Of a stretch of DNA of 64,000 bases, positions 31,755-41,464 are shown piece by piece. The notes beneath the pieces are model-generated. The model made no database searches and was not told where the DNA came from. It was given only the letters and a program-made list of their open reading frames with translations. The DNA lies in contig NZ_JYCN01000021.1 of the NCBI RefSeq assembly GCF_000876655.1, positions 62,055-126,054 on the forward strand, read 5' to 3'. The position numbers were made by a program, and so were the translations under genes. Position 1 is the first letter of the stretch. Each line of letters opens with the position of its first letter. The DNA comes from Arthrobacter sp. SPG23 (lineage in GTDB: Bacteria; Actinomycetota; Actinomycetes; Actinomycetales; Micrococcaceae).

Positions 31755-32849
31755 GTGAACAGAATGGTCAACCGTGCCGGCAAACAGGACCGGGCGTGGG
31801 CGGATGAAGCCGTCCGCAGGATCAACGCCGAGAACAACAGGTCCGCGGACACGCACCTCTACTCCGTTCCGCTTCCGGAGCACTGGGGCGTCCAGCTCTA
31901 CCTGAAAGACGAATCCACGCACCGCTCCGGCAGCCTCAAGCACCGGCTGGCGCGCTCGCTGTTCCTGTTCGGCCTGGTCAACGGCTGGATCAGGGAAGAC
32001 ACCACCATCGTGGAGGCCTCCAGCGGCAGCACGGCCGTCTCCGAGGCCTACTTTGCCCAGCTCCTCGGTTTGCCGTTCATCGCCGTCATGACCCGCACCA
32101 CCAGCCCTGAGAAGATCGCCCTGATCGAGCAGTTCGGCGGGGCCTGCCTCCTGGTGGAGCATGCGTCCGAGGTCTATGCGGCCGCAGAGGAAGTGGCGCG
32201 CACCGCAGGCGGGCATTACATGGACCAGTTCACATACGCCGAGCGGGCCACGGACTGGCGGGGCAACAATAACATCGCCGAGTCCATCTTCCAGCAGCTG
32301 TCCCTCGAAGAGCATCCGGTCCCACGCTGGATCGTGGTGGGCGCCGGGACCGGCGGCACCAGTGCCACCATCGGCCGGTACCTCCGCTACCACCGCCATG
32401 CCACCGAGCTCGCCGTCGTGGACCCGGAGAACTCGGCCTTCTACCCCGGCTGGCGGGACGGCGTCGCCGGCTTCAGCACGGGAATGCCGTCCCGCATCGA
32501 GGGCATCGGAAGGCCGCGGATGGAGCCCAGCTTCGTGCCCGCCGTCATCGACCACATGATCCAGGTCCCGGATGCGGCCTCGGTGGCCGCCATGCGGCAC
32601 CTGCGCGACCTCGCCGGGCTGCATGCGGGCCCGTCCACCGGAACCAATCTCTGGGGCGTGTGGCAGCTGATCGCCGGAATGGTCGCGGAGGGACGCCGGG
32701 GCAGCGTGGTCTCGCTGATGTGCGACGGCGGCGACCGGTACGCCGGGAGCTACTACAACGAGGAGTGGCTGCAGGCGCGAGGACTCGACCCCAGGCCGTA
32801 TGAGGCCCGCATCAGGGACTTTTTCGCCACCGGGACCTGGCGCGCCTAG
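31755..32849 (+). CDS. PLP-dependent cysteine synthase-family lyase, Cds1-like
   Basis: 364 residues, fold type II PLP enzyme. The PLP lysine is in [15 protein letters not shown], the substrate loop is [11 protein letters not shown], and the phosphate-binding loop is [12 protein letters not shown]. The overall pattern and length resemble actinobacterial cysteine desulfhydrase Cds1 (Rv3684 type), which releases H2S, pyruvate and ammonia from cysteine, rather than CysK/CysM. The divergent sulfurtransferase gene fits sulfide/persulfide metabolism. Start is GTG. Distinguishing lyase from synthase needs an assay. Confidence 0.78.
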   Translation: MNRMVNRAGKQDRAWADEAVRRINAENNRSADTHLYSVPLPEHWGVQLYLKDESTHRSGSLKHRLARSLFLFGLVNGWIREDTTIVEASSGSTAVSEAYFAQLLGLPFIAVMTRTTSPEKIALIEQFGGACLLVEHASEVYAAAEEVARTAGGHYMDQFTYAERATDWRGNNNIAESIFQQLSLEEHPVPRWIVVGAGTGGTSATIGRYLRYHRHATELAVVDPENSAFYPGWRDGVAGFSTGMPSRIEGIGRPRMEPSFVPAVIDHMIQVPDAASVAAMRHLRDLAGLHAGPSTGTNLWGVWQLIAGMVAEGRRGSVVSLMCDGGDRYAGSYYNEEWLQARGLDPRPYEARIRDFFATGTWRA

Positions 32850-33502
32850 ACCTCCACGGAATCACCGCTGGAGAGGTGCGCGTACTCCGTGCCGTACTTC
32901 GCTCCGAGCCGCTTGACGTGCCCTTCGATGAGGCCGAGCCCGGTCTCATTGAGCAGGGCGTCGTGGATGGGGAACGCCTTGGCAGCGCGGACACCGATGA
33001 CGAAATCCACCACCTCCGCCACTTTGTTCCACGGCGCGTGCACCGGGACCAGGAGGGTCCGGACCCCGATGCCGTCCGGAATCACGAACGAGTCCCCGGG
33101 GTGGTAGAGGTTGGACTCGATCAGGTACCCGATGTTGGCCACCACCGGGATCTGGGGGTGGATCAGCGCATGCTGGCCGCCGAACGCCTTAACTTCGAAG
33201 CCGGCGGCGGTGAACGCCTGGCCCGGCTCAACCTCCGTGATCCGGGAGCCAGCAAACGACGCCTCGGACCGCAGGGTTGCCGCCACTCCCCCCGGAGCAA
33301 AGACCCGGAGCGACTCATTGTCCCGCAGCGCTGACACCACGGCCGGTACGTCAATATGGTCCCCGTGCTCGTGGGTGACCAGGACGGCCCCTGCCCCCTC
33401 CAGGGCCACTCCGGTTTCGGAGAACGTGCCGGGATCTATCACCAGCACGTGGCCGTCCTTTTCGAGCCGGACACAGGCGTGGGTGTATTTAGTCAGCTTC
33501 AT
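32846..33502 (-). CDS. MBL-fold metallo-hydrolase
   Basis: 218 residues. The zinc motif is THEHGDHID, preceded by the typical [15 protein letters not shown]-terminus and LVIDPGTF strand; later ligands appear as HAPW and HDALLNE. This is the short MBL group related to UlaG-like or RNase-Z-like proteins, with substrate unknown. It converges on the Cds1-like gene with a four-base overlap of the ends. Confidence 0.85.
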   Translation of the reverse strand: MKLTKYTHACVRLEKDGHVLVIDPGTFSETGVALEGAGAVLVTHEHGDHIDVPAVVSALRDNESLRVFAPGGVAATLRSEASFAGSRITEVEPGQAFTAAGFEVKAFGGQHALIHPQIPVVANIGYLIESNLYHPGDSFVIPDGIGVRTLLVPVHAPWNKVAEVVDFVIGVRAAKAFPIHDALLNETGLGLIEGHVKRLGAKYGTEYAHLSSGDSVEV

Positions 33503-33622
33503 GGAGCCAGCCTAGGGCGGCCTGCGCGGCAGTGTCCACGAACCCGTCGGTGAACACGTCCGGGAACTCCCGGCTGGTAATCTTGGACATTGCCAACACC
33601 CCTCAGGGAAGCGAGTCAATCC

Positions 33623-34087
33623 ATGGCCCACGGCGCCAATGCCGACGGCACAAAGCTATCCGCACCGCCTTCCGCCGGCGGCCGTGAGCAGCGTGTCACC
33701 AAGCAGCGACTCGCGGTGAGTGCCGCCTTGGACGAGCTGGACGACTTCGTCAGCACCCAGGAGCTCTACCGGATGTTGCAGAACCAGGGCACTTCGGTGT
33801 CGTTGGCCACTGCCTACCGGATCCTCCAGTCGCTCGCCGACGACGGGCTGGTGGATGTCCTGCGCAACGGCGAGGGCGAGGCCGTCTACCGGAGGTGCGC
33901 CGTCACCGGCCACCACCATCACCTGCTGTGCCGCAACTGCGGGAAGGCCGTGGAAGTGGAAGCTCCCGCCGTGGAGACCTGGGCTGCGCGGACCGCCGCG
34001 GAGCACGGCTACACCGAAGTGGCCCACACCGTGGAGATCTACGGCCTGTGCCCGGACTGCACGGCCCGAAAGGCCGCCGGAGCCTGA
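33623..34087 (+). CDS. zur: Fur-family zinc uptake regulator
   Basis: 154 residues from the ATG giving MAHGANADG; a TTG 11 codons upstream is possible. The winged helix is in ELYRMLQNQGTSVSLATAYRILQSLADDG. Metal ligands are the HHHH cluster in TGHHHHLLCRNCGK and two CxxC pairs (CRNC, CPDC) that hold the structural zinc. Its position end-to-end with znuB and the Zur-like box before znuA support a zinc regulator over an iron one. Confidence 0.88.
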   Translation: MAHGANADGTKLSAPPSAGGREQRVTKQRLAVSAALDELDDFVSTQELYRMLQNQGTSVSLATAYRILQSLADDGLVDVLRNGEGEAVYRRCAVTGHHHHLLCRNCGKAVEVEAPAVETWAARTAAEHGYTEVAHTVEIYGLCPDCTARKAAGA

Positions 34088-34099
34088 AGGCGCCGAAAC

Positions 34100-34987
34100 C
34101 TAGGAGGCGCCCGCTCCGGCCGGGAGGACGCGTCCGTTGAGGCCGCGCCCGGCCCTTACTCCGCCGACGATCCGGCACACAACGTAGATCAGGAATGACA
34201 GCGTGGTCACGTACGGGCTGATGGGGATCCGCCCGCCCAGCGCCAGCATGATGCCGCCCACGGTGGCTGTTACCGCGAAGGCCACGCTGAGGATCACCAC
34301 CAGCGGTGGCGATGACGTCACCCGAAGCGCTGCGGCGGCCGGAGTGATCAGCAGGGCGAGCACCAGCAGCGCCCCCACCACCTGGATGGACAGTGCCACG
34401 CTGATTCCCAGCAGCACCATAAAGCCGATGCCCAGCGTCCGCACAGGCACGCCCCGCGCTTCCGCCACTTCCGGGTCCACGCTGGCGAACGTGAGCGGGC
34501 GCCAGATGGCCACCAGCGCAATCATCACCACCAGGGCCGCGGTGGCCAGCACCTGCAGTTGCACGGTATCCACGGACACGATCTGCCCCGTCAGGAGGCC
34601 GAACTTGTTGGAGGCGCGTCCCTCATACAGCGAAAGAAACAGGATGCCCAGGCCCAGGCCGAACGGCATGATCACGCCAATGATGGAATTCTTGTCCCGG
34701 GCACGGACACCCATCACGCCCAGGAGCAGCGCCGCGAGCACCGAACCGACGAGGGACCCGAACACGACGTCGGCTCCGATCAGCAGCGCGAAGGCCGCAC
34801 CTGCGAAGGAAAGCTCGGATATTCCGTGGACCGCGAAGGCGAGGTCCCGTTTCATCACGAAGGTACCCATGAGCCCGCCCAGCAGGCCGAGCAGCGCTCC
34901 TGCCCAGAGGGAGTTCTGGACCAGGGCCAGGAGTTCGCCGTAATTATCAAAATTGAAAATGGAAGGCAGGATGCTGTCGAGATCCAT
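34100..34987 (-). CDS. znuB: Zinc ABC transporter permease
   Basis: 295 residues with about eight membrane helices; the ABC-3 permease family pattern includes GLLGGLMGTFVMKRDLAFAVHGISELSFAGAA near the N-terminus and LLVLALLITPAAAALRVTS. The protein forms the membrane channel for zinc (possibly manganese) import. It follows znuC directly. Metal specificity is inferred from the adjacent Zur and the His-rich binding protein. Confidence 0.88.
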   Translation of the reverse strand: MDLDSILPSIFNFDNYGELLALVQNSLWAGALLGLLGGLMGTFVMKRDLAFAVHGISELSFAGAAFALLIGADVVFGSLVGSVLAALLLGVMGVRARDKNSIIGVIMPFGLGLGILFLSLYEGRASNKFGLLTGQIVSVDTVQLQVLATAALVVMIALVAIWRPLTFASVDPEVAEARGVPVRTLGIGFMVLLGISVALSIQVVGALLVLALLITPAAAALRVTSSPPLVVILSVAFAVTATVGGIMLALGGRIPISPYVTTLSFLIYVVCRIVGGVRAGRGLNGRVLPAGAGAS

Positions 34988-35824
34988 TTAGCCCACCTCC
35001 CCTGCCACTGAATGTGCATCCTCATGGTGGTGGGTGGCACCCTCCGGCAGGCCCACCACGATCATCCGGCCGTTGGCGCGGATCACTTCGACCCGGCTGC
35101 CATAGAGCCCGGAGAGCACCTCGGTTGTCATCACTTCTGCGGGCTTGCCCACCCGGAACCGCCCGCCGGCCAGGTAGAGGACGCGGTCAACATAATCGAT
35201 GATCGGATTGATCTCGTGCGTCACGAACACCACGGCACTGTCCCGGCTGCGGCATTGTTCGTTGATCAGTGCGCTGACCGCCTGCTGGTGCTGAAGGTCC
35301 AGGGACAGCAGCGGTTCGTCGCACAGCAGGACCCGCGGATCGGCGGCGAGCGACTGGGCGACCCTCAGCCGCTGCTGTTCGCCGCCGGAGAGCTGGCCCA
35401 CCGGGACCTTGGCGTAATCAGCGGCACCCACGAGGTCCAGCAGCTCATCGATCCTGCGGTTGGCTTTGGCGGTGCCCAGCCGCAGTCCCCAGCGGTGGCC
35501 GTCCACGCCAAGTCCCACAAGGTCGCGTGCCCGGAGGGGTGTCTCCGGGGCAAATGATTTCTGCTGCGGGATGTAGCCGATCAGGTTGCTGCCCCGTTCC
35601 ACCGGGCGGCCACCGAGCGTTGCCGTCCCTGAGTGGAGTTCCTGCAGTCCCAGAAGGACTTTCAGGAATGTGGTCTTGCCGCTGCCGTTCGGGCCGAGGA
35701 CCGCAAAGAACTCGCCGGGATTGATATCGAGGTCCAGGTCCTCCCACAATGTCCGTTTCCCGAACTTCAGGGTGGCTCCGCGGAGGCTCACTACCGGTTT
35801 CAACGTTCTTTTTCCTCGATTCAT
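34988..35824 (-). CDS. znuC: Zinc ABC transporter ATP-binding protein
   Basis: 278 residues. Walker A is GPNGSGKTT, the Q-loop IPQQKS, signature [15 protein letters not shown], Walker B VLLCDEPL, and the switch His is in VFVTHEINP. The C-terminus is extended and ends with a His-containing tail (ATHHHEDAH). It powers the ZnuB permease; the gene lies between znuA and znuB. Confidence 0.9.
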   Translation of the reverse strand: MNRGKRTLKPVVSLRGATLKFGKRTLWEDLDLDINPGEFFAVLGPNGSGKTTFLKVLLGLQELHSGTATLGGRPVERGSNLIGYIPQQKSFAPETPLRARDLVGLGVDGHRWGLRLGTAKANRRIDELLDLVGAADYAKVPVGQLSGGEQQRLRVAQSLAADPRVLLCDEPLLSLDLQHQQAVSALINEQCRSRDSAVVFVTHEINPIIDYVDRVLYLAGGRFRVGKPAEVMTTEVLSGLYGSRVEVIRANGRMIVVGLPEGATHHHEDAHSVAGEVG

Positions 35825-35863
35825 TCGGGGCGAAGCGCCCCCATCATCCTAGTGACGCCGGGG

Positions 35864-36829
35864 CTACTTTTTCAGGGCCTGCGTGATGCTGTCCACATTG
35901 CTGCTCATCCACTGCACGTAAGTCTTCCCCTCGGGAAGGGTCTCACTGAAGTCCAGCACCGGTAGGCCGGCGGCCTCGGCTGCCTTCCTGAGGGCCTGCG
36001 TCTGCGGACCTTCCGTCTGAGTGTTGTACGCCAGGAACTTGATGTCCTTTGATCCGGCCAGTTCCGTGGCTTCCTTGAGCGCAGCGGGCGGAACATCGGC
36101 ATCTTCCTCGATGGCGGCCGTGTAGTCGGCGGGAGTTTTGTTCACCAGGCCGGCGGCCTCGATCAGGTAGAGCGGCACCGGTTCGGTCACCGCAACGGGA
36201 GCCCCGGCTGCCGTGGCGGCGAGACCGGCCACCGTTGCGTTCAGCCCGGCGATCTCCTTTTTGAAGGTGGCGGCATTGGCCTCGAAGGTCGTTGCGGACG
36301 CCGGCTCCAACGCTGCGAGTTTGGCTTCGACGGCGTCGGCCAGCTTGGTCATGGCATCGAAGCTGTACCAGACGTGCTCATTGAACGCTCCGTGGTCATG
36401 GGCATGCCCGTGGTCGTCGGCCCCGGCCGTCGACCCGGCCGCCGGCCCCTCTTCGGGGGCAAGACCCGAAACCTCGACGGCGCTGATGATGTTGTCGTGG
36501 CCCAGGTTGCTGTCGTCCGCCAGCTTGTGAATGAAGTCGTCATAGCCGCCGCCGTTTTCAACCACCAGCCGGGCCTTTGAGACGGCGAGTTTGTCCTGGG
36601 TGGTGGCCTCGTAGGAGTGCGGATCCTGGCTGGCCTTGGTGATCAGTGCCTTGACGTTCACCTTGTCGCCGCCAATCTCCCGGACGATGTCACCGTAAAC
36701 GTTCGTGGAGGTGACCACCTCGATGGTGCCGGAGGCCGCCTGCTGGCCGCCCGTCGTCGTACTGCACGCTGACAACACGAGGCTCAGGCCGGCAAGGGCG
36801 GTGACGGAGAAGACTGCGGAACGGCGCAC
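35864..36829 (-). CDS. znuA: Zinc-binding lipoprotein of the ABC transporter
   Basis: 321 residues, start GTG with GAGGTCC upstream. A signal peptide with lipobox LSAC places the mature protein on the outer face of the membrane. The cluster A-I fold is seen in VTSTNVYGDIVREIGGDKVNVKALI and DPHSYE, and a His-rich loop DDHGHAHDHGAFNEH (about residues 139-153) is typical of zinc-specific members. It starts about 70 bases from a Zur-box-like palindrome. Confidence 0.9.
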   Translation of the reverse strand: MRRSAVFSVTALAGLSLVLSACSTTTGGQQAASGTIEVVTSTNVYGDIVREIGGDKVNVKALITKASQDPHSYEATTQDKLAVSKARLVVENGGGYDDFIHKLADDSNLGHDNIISAVEVSGLAPEEGPAAGSTAGADDHGHAHDHGAFNEHVWYSFDAMTKLADAVEAKLAALEPASATTFEANAATFKKEIAGLNATVAGLAATAAGAPVAVTEPVPLYLIEAAGLVNKTPADYTAAIEEDADVPPAALKEATELAGSKDIKFLAYNTQTEGPQTQALRKAAEAAGLPVLDFSETLPEGKTYVQWMSSNVDSITQALKK

Positions 36830-36898
36830 GGAAGGACCTCGGATCTGGTTGTCTGGACTAGCTACATGAGAATCAGGAGCATTAGCAACAAGATGAGT

Positions 36899-36935
36899 GT
36901 AGCCCTAAATAGGAATCATTCCTATTTAGGGCTAC
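36899..36935. promoter_or_regulatory. Perfect 18-bp palindrome with an embedded Zur-box-like core
   Basis: Arms 36899-36916 and 36918-36935 are perfectly complementary around one base. On the minus strand the core is TAGGAATGATTCCTA, a 7-1-7 palindrome with the AATGATT centre of actinobacterial Zur boxes. It lies 70 bases ahead of znuA, transcribed the same way. It is also 15 bases past the end of the upstream CorC-like gene, so its hairpin could end that transcript. Confidence 0.6.
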
Positions 36936-36949
36936 CGCAGCGCCGGAAG

Positions 36950-38020
36950 CTATCCGCCGTTCCCCTGGCCGAGGCGGCGGATGCCCTTCGCCTGGGTGGC
37001 GTCCCGGATCTCGCCCACCAGTTGCTCAATCACGTCCTCCAGGAACAGCACACCCCTGGTGTTGCCGTCGGGTCCGATGACGCGCGCCAGGTGTGAGCCC
37101 GTGCGTTGCATGACGGACATCGCCTTCTCGATCTCGTCATCCATGGACAGGTTCGCCAGGGACCTGATCCGGCTCTCGGCAATCGGGTGCCCGTATCCGG
37201 CATCCGGGATGGACAACACATCCTTGATGTGGAGGTACCCCGAAAGCATGCCGTCCTCGTCCATCATCGGGAAGCGGGAGAATCCAGTCCGGCTGACGGC
37301 TTTCTCAAACTCAACCGGAGTGGTGGGCGACTTCATCATGACGAGCTTGTCGAGCGGAACCATGATGCGGGAGGCCGTGTGCTCGGAGAATTCCAGTGCA
37401 CCGGTGATCAGGCCGGCGTCGTCGTCCACCAGGCCGTGCCGGGTTGACTCCTGCACGATGGACTGGACCTCCTCCAGGGTGAACGAGGAATTGACCTCGT
37501 CCTTGGGCTCGATCCGCAGGAGGCGCAGGATGTGGTTGGCAGACCAGTTGAGGACCACGATCACCGGATTAACCAGGCGCGCGATGAACATCAGCGGCGG
37601 CGCCAGCAGCAGCGCCGCTTTGTCCGCGACGGACACCGAGATGTTCTTGGGCACCATCTCGCCGAAGGTCACATGCAGGAAGGTCACCGCCAGGAGGGCC
37701 ACGGCGAACGCCACGACGTCCGCGAGTTCCGTCGGCACGCCCGCGGCTTCCAGCGGCACGGCCATCAGGTGGTGGATGGCCGGCTCAGCCACCTGCAGAA
37801 TCAGCAGGGAACAGACCGTAATGCCCAGCTGGGCACACGCCAGCATGAGGGACACGCTTTCCATGGCCCGCAACGTTGTCTGCGCCCGCAGCGACCCTGC
37901 TTCCGCCAGCGGCTCGATCTGGCTCCGCCGGGCGGACATCACAGCGAATTCCGCGGCCACGAAGAAGGCATTGCCGATCAGCAGGATCACCAGCCAGAGA
38001 ATTCCAACCCAGTCGCTCAT
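36950..38020 (-). CDS. CNNM/CorC-type membrane protein (DUF21 plus CBS pair), shorter paralogue
   Basis: 356 residues. A DUF21 transmembrane domain (about 1-190, three to four helices) is followed by two CBS domains (about 205-335, including SRFPMMDEDGMLSGYLHIKDVL and GVLFLEDVIEQLVGEI). It lacks the CorC_HlyC C-terminal domain of its partner. These proteins are linked to Mg/Co efflux, with CBS domains sensing nucleotides. The ATG overlaps the upstream paralogue by four bases, so the two may form a hetero-complex. Confidence 0.88.
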   Translation of the reverse strand: MSDWVGILWLVILLIGNAFFVAAEFAVMSARRSQIEPLAEAGSLRAQTTLRAMESVSLMLACAQLGITVCSLLILQVAEPAIHHLMAVPLEAAGVPTELADVVAFAVALLAVTFLHVTFGEMVPKNISVSVADKAALLLAPPLMFIARLVNPVIVVLNWSANHILRLLRIEPKDEVNSSFTLEEVQSIVQESTRHGLVDDDAGLITGALEFSEHTASRIMVPLDKLVMMKSPTTPVEFEKAVSRTGFSRFPMMDEDGMLSGYLHIKDVLSIPDAGYGHPIAESRIRSLANLSMDDEIEKAMSVMQRTGSHLARVIGPDGNTRGVLFLEDVIEQLVGEIRDATQAKGIRRLGQGNGG

Positions 38021-39354
38021 GCCGTCCCTCCCTGGCCGGCCGCGTGTTCTTCGCCGCGGACCGGGGCAGGCTTGAAGCAGATCCGGTCGATCCGGCGTCC
38101 GTCCATCCGCGTCACGCTTAGCGTGCCTCCGCCGACGTCCACCGTGTCTCCCACTGCGGCGATCCGGCCGAGCTGGCTCATGACGTAGCCGCCCACGGTT
38201 TCATAGGCCGATTCATCGGGCACCGTCAGTCCGGGGATCTGCTCGGAGAGCTCGTCCGGACGCAGCAGGCCGGGGAAGTACCAGTCCCCCGAGGCGCTCT
38301 GGAGCAGTCCCGGCCGCACCTTGTCGTGTTCGTCCGCGACTTCCCCCACGATTTCCTCCACGAGGTCCTCCAGCGTGGCGATGCCTGCGGTCCCGCCGTA
38401 TTCGTCCAGCACTACGGCCAGCTGCATGTTTCCCTCGCGCAGTTCGGCCAGCAGGGCATCAAGGTGGATGGTTTCGGGAACCCTCAGGACGTCCGTCATG
38501 ATGGCGCCGGCTTCGAGGTTGGCGCGCCGGTCCGAGGGGACGGCGATTGCCTTCTTGACGTGCACCAGGCCGCGGATGTCGTCGGCAGACTCACCGATGA
38601 CCGGGAAGCGCGAATACCCTGTCCGCCGCGCGGCGTCGATAATATCGGACACCGGCTGCGCGGCGCCGATGGTTTCCAGCCGGATCCTGGGCGTCATGAC
38701 GTCGGCGGCGGTCCGGCCGGAGAACTTCAGCGTCCGGGCAATGAAGTTTGCTGTTCCGGGGTCAAGCGTTCCCATGGCGGCGGAACGGCGCACCAGGGAT
38801 GCCAGTTCGGCCGGTGTCCGGGCACCGGAGATCTCCTCCTTGGCTTCGAGTCCAAAGACATTCAGCACCTTGTTGGAGAAGCCGTTCAACACGATGATCG
38901 CCGGCTTGAAGACGGCGGTGAACACCAGCTGCGGCCGGGCGACGGCCTTGCCGATCGGCAAGGACAGCGCAATGGCCATGTTCTTGGGCACGAGCTCGCC
39001 GATCAGCATGGACAGCAGGGTGGCAATGGTCATGGCCATCACGAGGGAGACCGAAGCAGCTGCCGCTTCCGGAACGCCGGCCACGGTCAGCGGCCCTTCC
39101 AGCAGCTTGCCTACGGACGGCTCCATGACATAGCCGGTCAGCAGGGTGGTCAGCGTGATTCCGAGCTGGCAGCTGGACAGCTGGGTGGACAGCGATTTCA
39201 GGCACTTGAGCAGCGGTACGGCCGCGGCGTCGCCGTTGTCCACGGCCCGCTGGACAGTTGCCTGGTCAAGGGCGACGAGGGAGAACTCAACGGCGACGAA
39301 AAAGCCCGTCCCGAGGATGAGCAGGATGCCTGCTCCTAGAAGTAGCCATTCCAT
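38017..39354 (-). CDS. CNNM/CorC-type membrane protein (DUF21, CBS and CorC domains)
   Basis: 445 residues: DUF21 membrane region (about 1-195), CBS pair (about 215-340, with GYSRFPVIGESADDIRGLVHVK), and a C-terminal CorC_HlyC domain with DWYFPGLLRPDELSEQIPGL. It is often named hemolysin family, but members are magnesium/cobalt transport proteins. It is first in a two-gene operon with its shorter paralogue. Confidence 0.9.
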   Translation of the reverse strand: MEWLLLGAGILLILGTGFFVAVEFSLVALDQATVQRAVDNGDAAAVPLLKCLKSLSTQLSSCQLGITLTTLLTGYVMEPSVGKLLEGPLTVAGVPEAAAASVSLVMAMTIATLLSMLIGELVPKNMAIALSLPIGKAVARPQLVFTAVFKPAIIVLNGFSNKVLNVFGLEAKEEISGARTPAELASLVRRSAAMGTLDPGTANFIARTLKFSGRTAADVMTPRIRLETIGAAQPVSDIIDAARRTGYSRFPVIGESADDIRGLVHVKKAIAVPSDRRANLEAGAIMTDVLRVPETIHLDALLAELREGNMQLAVVLDEYGGTAGIATLEDLVEEIVGEVADEHDKVRPGLLQSASGDWYFPGLLRPDELSEQIPGLTVPDESAYETVGGYVMSQLGRIAAVGDTVDVGGGTLSVTRMDGRRIDRICFKPAPVRGEEHAAGQGGTA

Positions 39355-39711
39355 CAGCGGCCTGCCTCCGGCCGGCCCGGGAACGGAATACGCGTCCGGG
39401 GGTCAGTAGGCGCCGGAGTCCAAGTCGAGGGGGAGGTTATCTTGCCGGCTACACAGCCCGGCGGAGGATGGTCGGCCGGTGCCGACCCTGTTTCCTGGAG
39501 GGCTGCGGCGTGGACTGCTGCAGAGTGATGGGCGCGTGAACGGGGTTTGCCGGCTCTGTGGGTGGGCTGCGGGGAGCTGGTATTCGTGCTCCGCTGACAG
39601 CCCCCAGGCCGGCACCTAGATTTACTGTCCATAAGAATTTCAGTCTACAGGAGCGGCCCCGGCGCCCAGGAGCGGTCAGGCGGGGCCCAACCGCTCCCCG
39701 GCACCCGTCGG
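39355..39711. other. Intergenic region between guaB1 and the CorC pair, no gene seen
   Basis: 357 bases. It should hold the promoter of the two CorC-type genes. A moderately AT-rich patch at about 39617-39648 is the best place for it, but no clean hexamers are visible. Frames here are Pro/Arg-rich, lack ribosome sites and resemble no family. Confidence 0.5.
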
Positions 39712-41319
<1,608 letters not shown>

Positions 41320-41464
41320 TCACCCTTATTGGCAGTTAACCAAGGATCGTCACTAGACTGGCAAAGGTCTGGGTTCACAGGACGCAGAGACTGGTTCGAT
41401 TGTTGTGCTGAGGCACCGAAGGCGACCAGAGGGAAATCAAACTCATGGAAGAGGCGTATTTCAA

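Noticed and set aside
31644..32624. Upstream extension of the sulfurtransferase frame
   Set aside because: It is antisense to the Cds1-like gene; the rhodanese protein begins at 31643 behind AGGAGA.
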